Notes under the pieces: model-generated | The model's input: the letters and a program-made list of their open reading frames with translations, nothing else | Told to the model about the DNA's origin: nothing | Database searches by the model: none | Position numbers and translations under genes: made by a program | Origin: Aspidapion aeneum | Taxonomy: Eukaryota > Arthropoda > Insecta > Coleoptera > Brentidae | DNA: 64,000 nt | Reading direction: 5' to 3' | NCBI GenBank assembly: GCA_963576565.1 | Contig: OY755044.1 | Coordinates: 96,896,495 to 96,960,494, forward strand | Part shown: piece after piece, positions 1 through 10,652 of the stretch | How the letters are laid out: each line of letters starts with the position of its first letter | How positions within the stretch are numbered: position 1 is the first letter of the stretch

Positions 1-177
1 CTTTTTGCCACCCTAGAACTAGTTTTGGGAACGTTATTCAAATAATTTATAATACCTACTTAGTTTAGTTAAGATTAGGTTACTACTGCTTTGTCAATGA
101 AATTTTTCTTTCGGACAATAAAGCCTATTTTGATTCGATTTGATTTGAATAGATGTGTTCATAATAATTTTTTATAG

Positions 178-375
178 CTGCTCGTCGTCTTAATTCATCG
201 TGCTCCGATCTTACAGTCACACTTAACGACGAGGAAAATCGCCGGGCATCAATCACCGCTCAACCGAGCAATCGTCAGAGAGTACTACCCTTTTTACCAC
301 CTAGTTTTCCTTCTACGGATCCCAATCGACTTGTCAAGCCATCTGAGTACTTGCGTAGTATTAGTGTGGACAAAG
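178..375 (+). CDS. f: forked/espin exon (Ser/Pro-rich segment)
   Basis: The acceptor is ttttttatag before 178 and the donor is gtaag at 376. The exon starts with two bases of a split codon and ends with one. It encodes about 65 residues from [14 protein letters not shown] to [13 protein letters not shown]. The two other frames are closed near the acceptor. Confidence 0.8.
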
Positions 376-3300
376 GTAAGGCATCTTTGATAATAAAAAC
401 AATAAAATAAATATTTTTTTTAAAGTTAAATCATTTTATTAAAAAACTGCATTAACAAGATATACCATTGTGGCGCGTTATGATGAACCAAAATTATGAG
501 GGTTTTAAAAAGAAAGAAAGATCATAAATTGTTTTAAAAACAAGCAATAAGAAATCAAATCTCTAAAAAATAAAAAAAAAACTGTTATAGCAATAATAAT
601 TTTATGATTTCAGGTGAAAGAAGCACAGATGTGTCTTTAGTTAGTAAAGTTGATGAGGGAGAGAATGAACAAAAAGAAAACGTGCACGTTGAACAAAGGC
701 CAACCGTCGATGTTTTCGGACCGCCTCCACCTCCATTACCTGAGTTTAGTGGTGAGTCCCTACCTTACAACTAAACACTTTTTTATCCGCTGATGGATCT
801 TGGTTCCGTGTTCTTTAACAATAAAACCAACTAAATAGCTGGGACAATAAATAAACCCTAGCGTCAAGGAAAATGTTTGATTTTATGTTTTAGGTGATTT
901 AACACAAACCATCATGACTAAAACTTATAGCCAGCAGTCAGAGAGAACAAAGCAGCCATTGTCATCAATTAGCATACAGGATCTTAACTCTGTACAGTTA
1001 AGGAGAACGGAAACAAAGATGGTTGCCACTAAGGTAGAAATATATTATCAATTTGTATTCAGTTAATTTAACACAAAATTTTCGACAAAAATTAAATAAG
1101 TTGCCACGTCGAAATTCGCACAAAACAGAGAACTTGCCGTGGAATCTGATGACGCGTGACTGTCGTCTAGCGGCTACCCTGTTCTTTTCTACATACTCTG
1201 TTTGTTGTTTTTGAGGTTCCCACCAACCACCCTTTTGCTATCAGTGCAATGAGCAAAGGCCTCAAAGTTTCGTTATTAGCTGTAGCGACTCAGTAGGGTA
1301 ACCTCTACTCTGTTCAGGGCGAGGGGTCATCGGCACCCTAAAATTTTGTACAGCGTCCAACAGGACTTGGGTACTGTCGAGTACTGTTGGGTCCTGTTGA
1401 GTACTGTTGAGTACTGTCGTGTACTGTCGAGTACTGTTGGGTACTGTCGTGTATTGTCGAGTACTGTTGGGTCCTGTCGGTGTACTGTTGGGTACTGTCG
1501 TGTACTGTCGAGTACTGTTGGGTCCTGTTGAGTACTGTCGTCGTGCCTTGGGGGGGTCCGACAGGGACAAAGCGCGCCCTCAAAAAACATGCGAGCAAAA
1601 AAAAAAAAAAAAAAAAGTCATCATCTTTGGGGAACTACGCCGCACCGCGGCTCACAAATCTTGCGACCAAAAAAAAAAAAAAAAAAAAAAAAGGTCATCA
1701 TTTTTGGGGACCCGCGCCGCGCTCACAAATCGTGCGCCCACAAAAACAAAAAAGGTAATCCTGTTTGGGGAACGCCGACAAGGCCTTAGCGCGCACTCAA
1801 AAAACTTGCGACCAAAAAAAAAAAAAAAAACAAAAAAGGTCATCCTGTCTTTTCGCATCTACGCCACTGTTTCGGGTAAGAGGGTTGTGTCGAGTACTGT
1901 TGGATTCTATCGTGTACTGTTGAGTACTGTTACGTACTGTCGTGTACTGTTGGGTACTGTCGTGTACTGTCGTGTACTGTCGGGTACTGTTGGGTCCTGT
2001 CGTGTACTGTCGAGTACTGTTGGGTACTGTCGTGTACTGTCGGGTACTGTTGGGTCCTGTCGTGTACTGTTGGGTACTGTCGTGTACTGTTGGGTCCTGT
2101 CGTGTACTGTCGAGTACTGTTGGGTACTGTCGTGTACTGTCGTGTACTGTCGAGTACTGTTGGGTCCTGTCGTGGTACTGTCGAGTACTGTTGGGTACTG
2201 TCGTGTACTGTCGAGTACTGTTGGATCCTGTCGTGGTACTGTCGGGTACTGTTGTGAAATTTGTACAGTACTGTTGAAAGCTGATGACCCCTCGGTTCAG
2301 GGTCATTACTGAGCGCTCTTCTTGACGGCTGAATCTTGACCTGGCCAGGCTTAATTGATCTTGATGCTACGTCTGGACCTGATGGACTGATCTACTTTCG
2401 CTATTCCGGATTTTGTTTTATACCCTCTGGTTGAAACAATGACTTCTTACTTAAGAGGACCTTACCAACCAGTCCGGATGTTACTCGATTCTGCCTCAGA
2501 GGTAAACTTTATTTCAGAAAAATGTCTAAATCGTTTAAGTCTTCCGAGAAGCTACTTCCTTTTTTCTTAAGGCTTAAATCAAATAACATTTTCCAATACG
2601 AAAGGTAAGAAAAAATGTATTTTCAAACCTCAATCAAACAGGACACACCGTTGACTTTGAGGCTTTAGTACTTTCAAAACTTTGCGCTGAGATTCCTTCT
2701 TTTGCTGTCGATTGAAGCAGCATCACATTCGCAATATTAAACTATCTGATCAAAACCAAGTTTCGTTGATGTTCTAATGGATTGTGAACTGTATTCGCAA
2801 GAGGAAGTTATACATGGAGCTGGATAACCTAGTGCTTTCGAAAGCATCTTTGTCTATGTGCTGATTGGTAAAGTTGATAATTCTATGCACCCAAATCTAC
2901 AATCACTTTTAAGCTCCTACACTTCTATTACCATCTTTGGATATTTGCACAGAGCGCTTCTGTGCCAAAGCCGTGACGCTTCCTCCGCAAATCGTTAATA
3001 TTTAGAATAAATCTCGAATCTAACTTCCAGATATTTTAAATATTCATTTACCTGGACCCCTTACCATTGATCTACCACGTAACATTAAACTTTAGGGCTT
3101 TTTAGATGCCTCCATGATAGGCTACGCGGCTATGGTCTATTTCAGAATGGAGTTTCCGGAGAAATGTATATTATTCTTCTAATGGCAAAATCTAAGGTTG
3201 CACCGGTGAAAAGAGTAAGTCTTCTATGTTTGAAGCTTATTGGTGCCACTTTACTTTGTGACCTAATTTGTGAAAGTGGTTTTATGCTGGATGTCGGCTT

Positions 3301-6300
3301 TACCTCACAGGTTCAAAATATTTGTGGCAAATCGTGTATGTCACATTCAAGACACCATTTCTTCTTAGGCCTGGAATTATAGTTCTCCAGCAATAAATCC
3401 AGCAGACTATGCCTCACGCGGTCTTATACCTAAACAACTTGTCAATCACGACTTGTATTGGCAACGTCCACCTTCTCTTAGGCTACCGAAAAAGAGCTGG
3501 CTTGATGATTTTCGCTGTCCAAATCGTCCGGGAAATGAGACCGTTCTGGAAGGGAGAGCATTGTTTCTTATATATTTTGTCTTATATATATCTTGATAAA
3601 AATGTTACCGAAGAAGAACATCAACTTGATCTTTGATTGTTCATGTTCGGTATGTTCAACGTTCCACTCTTTCTAGGCACACAAGGCTGCTTAAGAGTGT
3701 GTGGTCGCTTACCACACTCATCCGAACTCTCTTATTCAATCAAAAATCCTTTACTTTTAGCACGATCTTACTGTTTTACTCAACTTATCATTGAGTACAC
3801 TCACAAAAATACCGCCATCCGGGATAAAATCTGTTGAGGCATCAAGAGCGCATCTTCTCACTGCATTTTATGCTATCGATTAAATACTAAACCTGGACAA
3901 ATTATGGGTATGTAAAAGCACTTTCACATCCTGCCATCGATTATTGCATTCCCTTTTCAATCACAAATACTAAGATGCAAAGGTATTCAAATATAACATT
4001 TTACCTAGAACTTAGCTTCGATATTTCTACTCCTAAGTTTCTTGCGGCTTTTAAGACATTTGTGGCAAGAAGAGGCAGAATATCTGACATCTACTCTGAC
4101 TGTGGAATCGCTATCTTAGGGGCTGATCATTCAGTTGAACAGTATGCTCAAGAAGCATGTTACTGTCTAAAAATTACCTAGCATTTTTAAGTCTTGGCAG
4201 TTCGACTCTAAACAGGCTCATCGAGGCGGGAGCAAAATCCACCAAGGCATATTTAACACGAGTAATAGGTGAGCAAGGACTAACCTAATAAGAGTTTCTG
4301 ACTTCTTTGTATCAGGTCGAATCGATACTAAACAGTTTGCCTCTGTACGCCCAAAGTATGGATTCGAATGGCGTTCTTGCGCTGATACCTCGGTACTTTC
4401 TTAACCTGGAATCGTTAAACTCCGTACCAGAACTAGACTTTTCCAATTCCAAGCTTATTACCCTATCCCGCTCGCAAGTAGTGCAAAGGCCCCTGTCCGA
4501 TTTTTGGAAGCGCTGAAACACCTTGCAACAGCGCACCAAATGGACTGAGCCCTCCAACGACATTAAGCTTAACACCCAAACTCAGGCGTTTATATTCAGG
4601 TTGTAAATGTAAAAGCAGCTACAGAAACATATCGCCAAAATGAAGGTATGTATCCCTAAAATGAAGGTATGTCCGTTGCTCTTGCCTGACGCCTAGTGCA
4701 AGATCTTCACGTTTTCTTAAAATTTATTTATTTTTCCAGTTATTTTTTTTCTATTTTTTTTTATTTAATATTTTTTCATTTTTCTTCGCGTTCGTTAAAT
4801 TTGCATTCTCGTGCTATGTTTAAATCCATATCGATTTCTCTACACTGGAAAAGTGAGGGACAAGTCAACGCCGCGTGAGTGCACACTTTAAAAAACACGT
4901 TCCGAGTAAAAATGTGTGTGGTGAGAATTGAAGAAGGTTGATAAACTTAAATCCAAGAGAGTCTAAGGTATCCATTCAGTTTTCCATATGTATCGTATTT
5001 TCTAACTATTTCACAAGTCAATTCCGACAATTTTCTTTAAATGTGTATGCAAAGCCGTACCGGCTAGCCTATCACAGCGAAATTCCAGTTATTTCAGTAC
5101 TTGCAGGCACACTTAGTTTACACTTAATATTTTAATAATTGATACTGTTAGAAAAGGGACAATGAAGGACTCATTTGTTACCTTTTATAATTTAAGCTAA
5201 AATAATGTTACATTTTCGAACTTACTGTCATACTGCCGGATCCGGACGGAAAAAAGAGTCAAAAAGGATTTTCTGTGGACTTATTGTACCTATTTTGTAA
5301 TTTGTGTAGTATACTGTAGATTTAGCTTTCCATAAACCTTATTTTTTATATTATATAATATATACTTAATATAAAAATTTTCAGACCTTTTCTGCGCCTA
5401 CTCGAAGTATGAGCCTCCAATGTCTTGCTACTGGCGATGCTTTTGTTTCTCAAAAAACCGACCTTATAGCAGAATTAAAAATGTCAAGAGACATAACTGG
5501 AATTAAGAAAATGAAAATTGAAAAAGCAAAATCCAGCGAAAGTAAAGAGAAAGAAATGTATGTTGAAATTACAAAACAATTTACAGCGACTGCATTTGTT
5601 GACAAGGTACGTAATACGTTTTATAACTATAAGAAAATTACAAAACACGTCAATGTTTAAACCTCGTATTCCACATTCCATTAGTACTCCTGATTTTTTT
5701 TTTGTAACAAAAACCTTATTTCCACACAAAGGTTAAAAATAAATAAAAAGAATATAATATTTTGGTTTAAAAATGGTAGCCATATTTAAACCTCCAAACG
5801 TCACTAGGAAATGTCGAATAAAAGCGGTGTAAGTCAGTGTCAGCTGTCCGCTATATTTTACATGTTAATTTTTTAGACAAGTTAGCAATGATTCAACCGA
5901 TGTTCGATTGTTTTGGTGAATGTGTAATTGAAAAGAGATTCTAATATATCTTGGGCTTTTTACAGTATTTAAATATTTATACGTATTTAATACGGTAATG
6001 CTTCTACAGATATAGTTTTAAGTTATTTATATATTATTTAGCTTTGAAAATTTATGTATATTATATAAGTTTTTTTTATCAATCATTGATTATTACTATT
6101 GTTTTTCGAACTTCAAACCACACGCACTAAATTTCCAAAAAATGACATTTCTTTACAAATTTTTTATGTGGTTTTTCATTATTTCTAAAGTTAATTTGAA
6201 TTTATATGAGAGATGAAACTCACTGAGAAATGCTTATTATCATATTGCACATTAGGGTGAACCAAATCTTTGCAGCTATATGAGTATGTGGAAAGTATTT

Positions 6301-8393
6301 AAAAAATACACTTAAACCAGTTGGTATCAAGTTTATAGACTTGATACGTGAACCCGGTCTAAAATGCTAAGCTTTAAGGTCTTGGTAAATACTGGGTGAT
6401 GAAGTTTCAATTTTAGGTGCCAGAAAAAGACAACACTGGCAACTTAATACCTGCATGGAAGAGGCAAATGTTGGCAAAAAAAGCAGCTGAGAAAGCTAAG
6501 AAAGAAATGGAGGAACAAATACAAAAGGAAGCCGAAGAAAAAAGGCTACAGTCTATTCCACCATGGAAAAGGCAGTTGTTGTTAAAGAAGGAAGAAACTG
6601 AAAAACAAATAAGGTAAGGTCCTTTCTTGATGAAATACATGATGCACTAAGATAGGGTATGTCAGTGCGCATACATCTATACCGGAAATGACCCTTGATT
6701 GTCATCTCTTGCGTTCATCTAGATGACTAAGTGTAAAGAAATTGGCATGTAGGTAATGCAGTGTTGCCAACCCTACGGATTTATCTGTAGATCTACGGAT
6801 TTTGGATTTCGATCTCCGATATCCGATTTTGGATCCAAATCTACAGATTTTTGACAATTTTACTAAAAAACGATAAACATCGAAACACAACGGCGGCCGC
6901 GCCTCATTCCTCCTTATCAGTCCTCATATCTTTTTTCCTACATTTTAATAATTTTGTAAAAAGGTTTTGCTTGTATCAGTGACCTTATTTTTTTAGACAT
7001 CTAGCGGACGGTCGTTGCAACATTATTTAGAACGAATTGTATTACTTCGCGCGTTGTTTGATGGGGAGTCAAACAACGCTTCGCGCCACGAAAGTTAAAC
7101 TATGTTTTACGTTATGTATGTTGCACTAGAAAATATTAGTGTTTGTACGTACCTTAACTAAATAAAAAAGGTTAAAAAAGTACGTACTTTTTATTTCTTC
7201 TAATTATAACGGTTTATCCGTTTAAAAAATTGGCGGCACTGCAAAAAAGTTTATTTGGATCCGTTGGAACGGAGCAGTAGGTACCGTACCGTTCTCGTGC
7301 AATTCAGAACCAAAAAAGTTGTGCACTCATGTCACTGTCAAAAAAAGAAAAAAATCAAACCAATATAAACTTTTTAATTGTAAAAAAAGCACCTTTTTTT
7401 GTTTTTAGTCTTCTTTGAACCTACGGATTTCTACAGATTTTTCGCGTTCACTCTACGAATTTTCGCTTTCCAATAGTTGGCATCACTGAGTTAATGTTAA
7501 ATGATGCTTCTGCGATCAGCGATATATTTCCATGGAATTAAAATATCAAATTGAAATCTCTCACAAATGTACGTTTAAGTATATTGAAGCTTGGAAAATT
7601 CGGTTCGGTTCGGTGCCTCATTTTAGGATTGAAAAGTATCATTTCGGTACCTCAAAGGTGGGATTAGAAGTACACTTTTGATCTCTAAAGTGCATAAAAC
7701 GAATTTAATTTTTTTATTCAAAAAAAGTTAAATCTTTAGTTTTACAACATGTCTAGTTCTTTTTTTTAGTCTGTGGTTAACAAAAGGCGATTATTTAGGT
7801 AAACTTTCAACAAGATTTCAATTTCACCCGTTTTTCAGCGGTGTATGGGTGGCTGTTCTCGAGGGGGCGAGAGAAATGTGTGTTTTATTTGACGTCGGCC
7901 ATTTTCATCGCGCGAAAACGTTCGTTGCCCTTCCTACGTGTTTCCGGTTGTATCCTTAGTGAAGAGATGGTCCCATTTAAAAATGAACAAAATCCACCGA
8001 ACACAAACCAAATAAAAGGGTAGGGGGTAGATTTCAAAATTAGAGTTTATGTGAAAATATGGCGTGTGTGATATCAAACGAAAGGTAATTGAGTCTGGAG
8101 TTAAACAAAATATATTTTAATTTATTTAAAAAAAAGGGTGGGGGTATATTTTAGAAATTAGAGTTTAAGTGAAAATATGGCGTGTTTGATATCAAACGAA
8201 AGGTAATTGAGTCCGGAGTTTAACAAAATAAATTATAGTTTTTTAGCTCACACATATACTATACTATAGTAGTGTGAGCTATGGTAATCCTAATTTTTTC
8301 GAGAAAAAAAAAGTTGCTCCGATTTCAAAAATTTTTATATATCTTTGCGTTTCAGATGATTTTGAAACTTTTTTGTTGCACCGTCTGTCTGTA

Positions 8394-8424
<31 letters not shown>

Positions 8425-9311
8425 GTGTCTGTATGTCTGTCTGTAACGACCAACGCGCATAACTCAAAAACCACTTGGCCGATTTTAATGAAATTTGGTA
8501 CCTAGGCTGGATCTTGGGTGGAGATGGTCCCATTTAAAAATGAACAAAATCCACCGAGTACAAGCCAAATTAAAGGGTGGGGGTAGATTTCAAAAATTAG
8601 AGTTTATGTGAAAATATGGCGTGTGTGATATCAAACGAAAGGTAATTGAGTCTGGAGTTAAACAAAATACATTTTAATTTAGTTTAAAAAAAGGGTGGGG
8701 GTATATTTCAAAAATTAGAGTTTAAGTGAAAATATGGCGTGTGTGATATCAAACGAAAGGTAATTGTGTCCGGAGTTAAACAAAATACATTTTAGTTTTT
8801 GTTTTTTTTTTAAGGGTGGGGGTAGATTTCAAAAATTTGAGTTTAAGTCAAAACATGGCTTGTGTGGTATCAAACAAAACGTAATTTAGTCTGGAGTTGA
8901 ATAAAATATATTTCAGTTTTTAGTTATATTAGCTCACACGTACACTATAACTATAGTACCTAGTGTGAGCTTAGGGGCCCATATATTGGCAGAGTATTTT
9001 TTTGAGGCAATATTAAATGAACATAGGTATCCTTAAGAAACTCTTATTTTATTTCTAGGCAAACTATCTACACTCCGAAAGTTGTGGACGAGCCTAAAGT
9101 TAACAAAATCGAGAATAGGCAACAAATGCCAAAAGAAGAAGTTAAAAAGGAAGATCAAAATAATAACCAACAGGATGCAACTCAGAACGACGATAAAGAA
9201 CACGTTGATGCAAAAAGTTTCCCTACCGAAAATGTAGAAAAAAATGAGAGAATTATTCCTTGGAGAGCTCAATTGCGAAAAACAAGTAGCACACTAAACC
9301 TTTTAGAGTAG
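178..9311 (+). CDS. f: forked/espin-family actin-bundling protein, C-terminal six exons (gene span)
   Basis: Six exons (178-375, 614-751, 894-1033, 5385-5606, 6417-6613, 9059-9311) join with compatible phases and GT/AG borders into 381 residues ending in TAG at 9309-9311. Recognisable parts, in order: a Ser/Pro-rich stretch with KPSEYLRSI; an acidic linker with a short polyproline run (GPPPPPLP); a WH2-like segment around [14 protein letters not shown]; the [19 protein letters not shown] block; two IPxWKRQ repeats followed by a basic, probably coiled stretch; and the terminal [11 protein letters not shown]. This order is typical of the C-terminal half of espin and insect forked proteins, which cross-link parallel actin filaments in bristles and microvilli. 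The N-terminal ankyrin part, if present, lies upstream of the window. The symbol f is by family resemblance; an espin-like paralogue is the alternative. Introns of 4.35 and 2.45 kb are filled with mobile elements. Confidence 0.85.
614..751 (+). CDS. f: forked/espin exon (acidic and polyproline segment)
   Basis: The acceptor is gatttcag before 614 and the donor is gtgagt at 752. The phase fits both neighbours, with split glycine codons on each side. It encodes an acidic, Glu/Lys-rich stretch and then [13 protein letters not shown]. Short polyproline runs of this kind in espins bind profilin or SH3 domains; here that is inference from family. Confidence 0.8.
894..1033 (+). CDS. f: forked/espin exon (WH2-like segment)
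   Basis: The acceptor is gttttag before 894 and the donor is gtagaa at 1034. It encodes about 46 residues, including [17 protein letters not shown], which matches the helix-plus-LxxT pattern of a WH2 actin-monomer-binding motif. It ends on a codon boundary, matching the phase-0 start at 5385. Confidence 0.8.
1034..1309 (+). other. intron start, no gene seen
   Basis: This is the first part of a 4.35-kb intron of the forked-like gene. It is unremarkable AT-rich sequence up to the terminal repeat of the minisatellite element at 1310. No ORF or RNA gene is supported. Confidence 0.6.
1371..1540. repeat. 10-bp minisatellite, block 1
   Basis: About 17 head-to-tail units of GTACTGTYGN, with a GTCCTGTTG variant recurring every few units. 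One single-base insertion near 1480 shifts the register. Variants are interspersed rather than clustered. Confidence 0.9.
1893..2252. repeat. 10-bp minisatellite, block 2
   Basis: About 36 units of the same GTACTGTYGN repeat and GTCCTGTCGT variant as block 1, in the same orientation. Shared variants in both blocks point to one array split or duplicated around the A-rich core. Confidence 0.9.
2405..4610 (+). pseudogene. decayed BEL/Pao retrotransposon pol (intronic)
   Basis: In plus orientation, frame-broken pieces appear in the normal pol order. They are an aspartic-protease-like [15 protein letters not shown] (about 2475-2525), a segment resembling the Pao protease C-end (about 2830-2900), an RNase H-like [16 protein letters not shown] (about 3095-3150) and [10 protein letters not shown] (about 3185-3215). 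They end with integrase remnants [16 protein letters not shown]...DCG (about 4035-4110) and the post-integrase region (about 4310-4520). Many stops and indels separate them, no LTRs are seen, and the reverse-transcriptase core is largely missing. It is older than the two full BEL/Pao copies in this window. Confidence 0.8.
4616..5384 (+). other. intron remainder, no gene seen
   Basis: AT-rich intron between the decayed BEL/Pao fragment and the next forked exon. Short ORFs here show no recognisable protein. A pyrimidine-poor acceptor (aaaattttcag) ends it at 5384. Confidence 0.5.
5385..5606 (+). CDS. f: forked/espin exon (DLIAELK / SRDITGIKK block)
   Basis: The 74-codon exon is flanked by ttttcag and gtacgt, with phase 0 at both ends. 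It encodes [20 protein letters not shown] followed by a charged helix-prone stretch ending in FVDK. This block is among the most conserved in espin and forked C-termini and is the best anchor for the family call. Confidence 0.85.
5607..6416 (+). other. intron, no gene seen
   Basis: An 810-bp AT-rich intron of the forked-like gene. No repeat family shared with the rest of the window was noticed. Confidence 0.5.
6417..6613 (+). CDS. f: forked/espin exon (paired IPxWKRQ motifs)
   Basis: The acceptor is aattttag and the donor is gtaagg. It encodes [20 protein letters not shown], a Lys/Glu/Ala helix, then [15 protein letters not shown]. The two IPxWKRQ motifs about 40 residues apart are a signature of the family. 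The exon ends in phase 2, completed by the first base of the last exon. Confidence 0.85.
6759..7488. mobile_element. hAT-like non-autonomous element (MITE)
   Basis: Ends CAGTGTTGCCAAC and GTTGGCATCACTG form a terminal inverted repeat. The 8-bp flanks aggtaatg and agttaatg differ at one base, as expected of an old hAT target-site duplication. Repeats of 'ctacggattt...ctacagattt' occur just inside both ends. No transposase is seen. The same CAGTGTTGCCAC end type is found on the element at 30389-31705. Confidence 0.75.
7751..7963 (+). repeat. dispersed repeat family R1, truncated copy
   Basis: It shares 'tctgtggttaacaa', 'tttcaatttcacc' and 'cgttcgttgccctt' with copies at 27966-28350 and 55735-56155. 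This copy stops abruptly at 'ccttagtgaag' and runs straight into a piece of the (TCTG)n element family. It could be an LTR or a MITE of unknown class; no coding region is seen. Confidence 0.6.
7964..8244 (+). repeat. truncated (TCTG)n-family fragment (core repeats only)
   Basis: Begins inside the family consensus at 'gatggtcccatttaaaaatg' and contains two of the roughly 110-bp core repeats ('aatatggcgtgtgtgatatc'). It directly precedes the left palindrome of the complete copy at 8245. Confidence 0.75.
8245..9000 (+). mobile_element. (TCTG)n-core element, copy A (Helitron/HINE-like)
   Basis: A full copy. The left palindrome AGCTCACAC...GTGTGAGCT (8245-8280) leads a unique block, then a (TCTG)n microsatellite (about 8384-8440) and a conserved 'cgcataactcaaaaacc' block. 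About three diverged core repeats follow, each carrying 'aatatggcgtgtgtgatatc'. A right palindrome (about 8932-8971) and the tail 'ttggcagagtatttt' close it. No protein is encoded; apparent ORFs are CVCLS/TDRQ readings of the microsatellite. The architecture resembles Helentron-associated interspersed elements; that class is inferred. Confidence 0.8.
9059..9311 (+). CDS. f: forked/espin terminal exon
   Basis: The acceptor is ttatttctag. The first base completes the arginine codon begun at 6612-6613. It encodes [16 protein letters not shown], a very acidic Asn/Gln/Asp stretch, then [19 protein letters not shown] and TAG. The tail 'LRKT.STLNLLE' closes espin and forked proteins and confirms both frame and stop. 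Confidence 0.85.
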
Positions 9312-9561
9312 CGTTGAGACCATTTTGAGATTTTTTTTGCCAATTTTAGTCAAAGTACTTACCTAGTAGTGAACCAGTTATATTACTAGTCAAGGCAATA
9401 TTTCGGAAAATCGACTTTCTGTGAGTATTTTATATTTCTTTTTGGTCGATTCGAGATATTCAAGATGGCGACTAAGATGGCGCCGAAAGTTTAAATTTAC
9501 ATTTAAAAGCCCATTTGACACAGTGGTGTGCATTCCAAATGTATAATTGTTTAATCAAAAA

Positions 9562-9567
9562 AATAAA
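9562..9567 (+). promoter_or_regulatory. candidate polyadenylation signal of forked-like gene
   Basis: AATAAA lies about 250 bases after the stop codon and is the first canonical hexamer noticed downstream. In AT-rich DNA chance occurrence is common. Confidence 0.35.
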
Positions 9568-9920
9568 ATCATAATAGTTTTTTTAATTAGCAGAAAAACC
9601 CCCTCACACCCCCAAAATCTGAAACTTTTGGGTTTTTTCAAATGTTCTCAAAAACTAAGCTTCTAAGTGAGTAGAGAATAAGATTACCTTTAAAACAATT
9701 TAAAAGTCGGTGGGGTTAGACTGATTACACACTCTTAAGCGACGTCCGTTAATTGCAGTAATTAAAAAAAGTAAAAAAAAATGTTTTTTTCCTGATTTAT
9801 ATATATTTTTTTTAAAAGCAAGGTCCATAGGAGAGACTATGTTATACCTTATTGTAGTCAGTAAAATGTTCTTTTAATTTTTGTCGAGTTATTTTTATAT
9901 TTAAAGCTTCAGGGGCGTCC
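9568..9920. other. intergenic, no gene seen
   Basis: AT-rich sequence with several A and T runs. Nothing is supported up to the next (TCTG)n element. Confidence 0.5.
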
Positions 9921-9924
9921 GTAA

Positions 9925-10024
9925 TAGTGATCCTAATTTTTTCGAGAAAAAAAAAGTTGCTCCGATTTCAAAAATTTTTATATATCTTTGCGTTTCAGAT
10001 GATTTTGAAACTTTTTTGTTTTGC

Positions 10025-10079
<55 letters not shown>

Positions 10080-10652
10080 ATGTCTGTCTGTCTGTATGTC
10101 TGTCTGTAACGACCAACCCGCATAACTCAAAAACCGCTTGTCCGATTTTAATGAAATTTGGTACCTAAGTTAAGTCTTGGGCCGTGATGGTCCCATTTAA
10201 AAATGAACAAAATCCACCGAATGCAAGCCAAATAAAAGGGTGGGGGTAGATTCCAAAAATTAGAGTTTATGTGAAAATATGGCGTGTGTGATATCAAACG
10301 AAAGGTAATTAAGTCTGGAGTTAAAAAAAATGAATTTTAGTTTATTTTTAAAAAAAGGGTGGGGGTAGATGTCAAAAATTAGAGTTTAAGTGAAAATATG
10401 GCGTGTGTGATATCAAACGAAAGGTAATTGAGTCTGGAGTTAAACAAAATACATTTTAGTTTTTTTCAAAAGGGTGGGGGGTAGATTAAAAAAATTTGAG
10501 TTTAAGTCAAAACATGGTTTGTGTGGTATCAAACGAAAGGTAATTGAGTCTGGAGTTAAATAAAATATATTTCAGTTTTTGATTATATTAGCTCACACTA
10601 TAACTATAGTACCTAGTGTGAGCTTAGGTGCCCATAGATTGGCAGAGTTTTT
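9925..10652 (+). mobile_element. (TCTG)n-core element, copy B, left palindrome lost
   Basis: It starts at the block just after the palindrome ('agtgatcctaattttttcgag'), so the left terminal hairpin is missing. A long microsatellite (about 10027-10105), three core repeats, the right palindrome (about 10590-10624) and 'ttggcagagt' follow. It is closest in detail to copy F at 37077. Confidence 0.8.

Larger units (their letters stand above)
1310..2303. repeat. minisatellite-cored repeat element with short inverted ends
   Basis: Inverted ends GAGGGGTCATC (1320-1331) and GATGACCCCTC (2282-2293) bound the unit, with a second inverted match (tttgtacag / ctgtacaaa) just inside each. The interior is two 10-bp minisatellite blocks around a poly(A)-rich core (about 1560-1850). 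The core has at least three diverged units of the form GCGACC-(A)n-GGTCATC. Long ORFs through here are only reading frames of the 10-bp repeat. Sequence of the core type recurs in reverse orientation near 37890 and 39685, so it belongs to a dispersed family. Confidence 0.65.

Noticed and set aside
1310..2303. CRISPR-like array
   Set aside because: Repeats are contiguous 10-bp units without unique spacers, in a eukaryotic intron.
1407..2312. 301-codon plus-strand ORF and overlapping minus-strand ORFs rich in Val/Leu/Tyr or Ser/Thr/Gln
   Set aside because: The sequence is a 10-bp minisatellite plus poly(A) runs. All frames are open by composition, and no ORF has a non-repetitive domain.
8274..8533. 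Cys/Val/Ser- or Thr/Asp/Arg-repeat ORFs on both strands at each (TCTG)n copy
   Set aside because: They are reading frames of the tetranucleotide microsatellite (also at 9901, 25591, 31028, 37102, 38012 and 38816), recurring with the repeat and not proteins.
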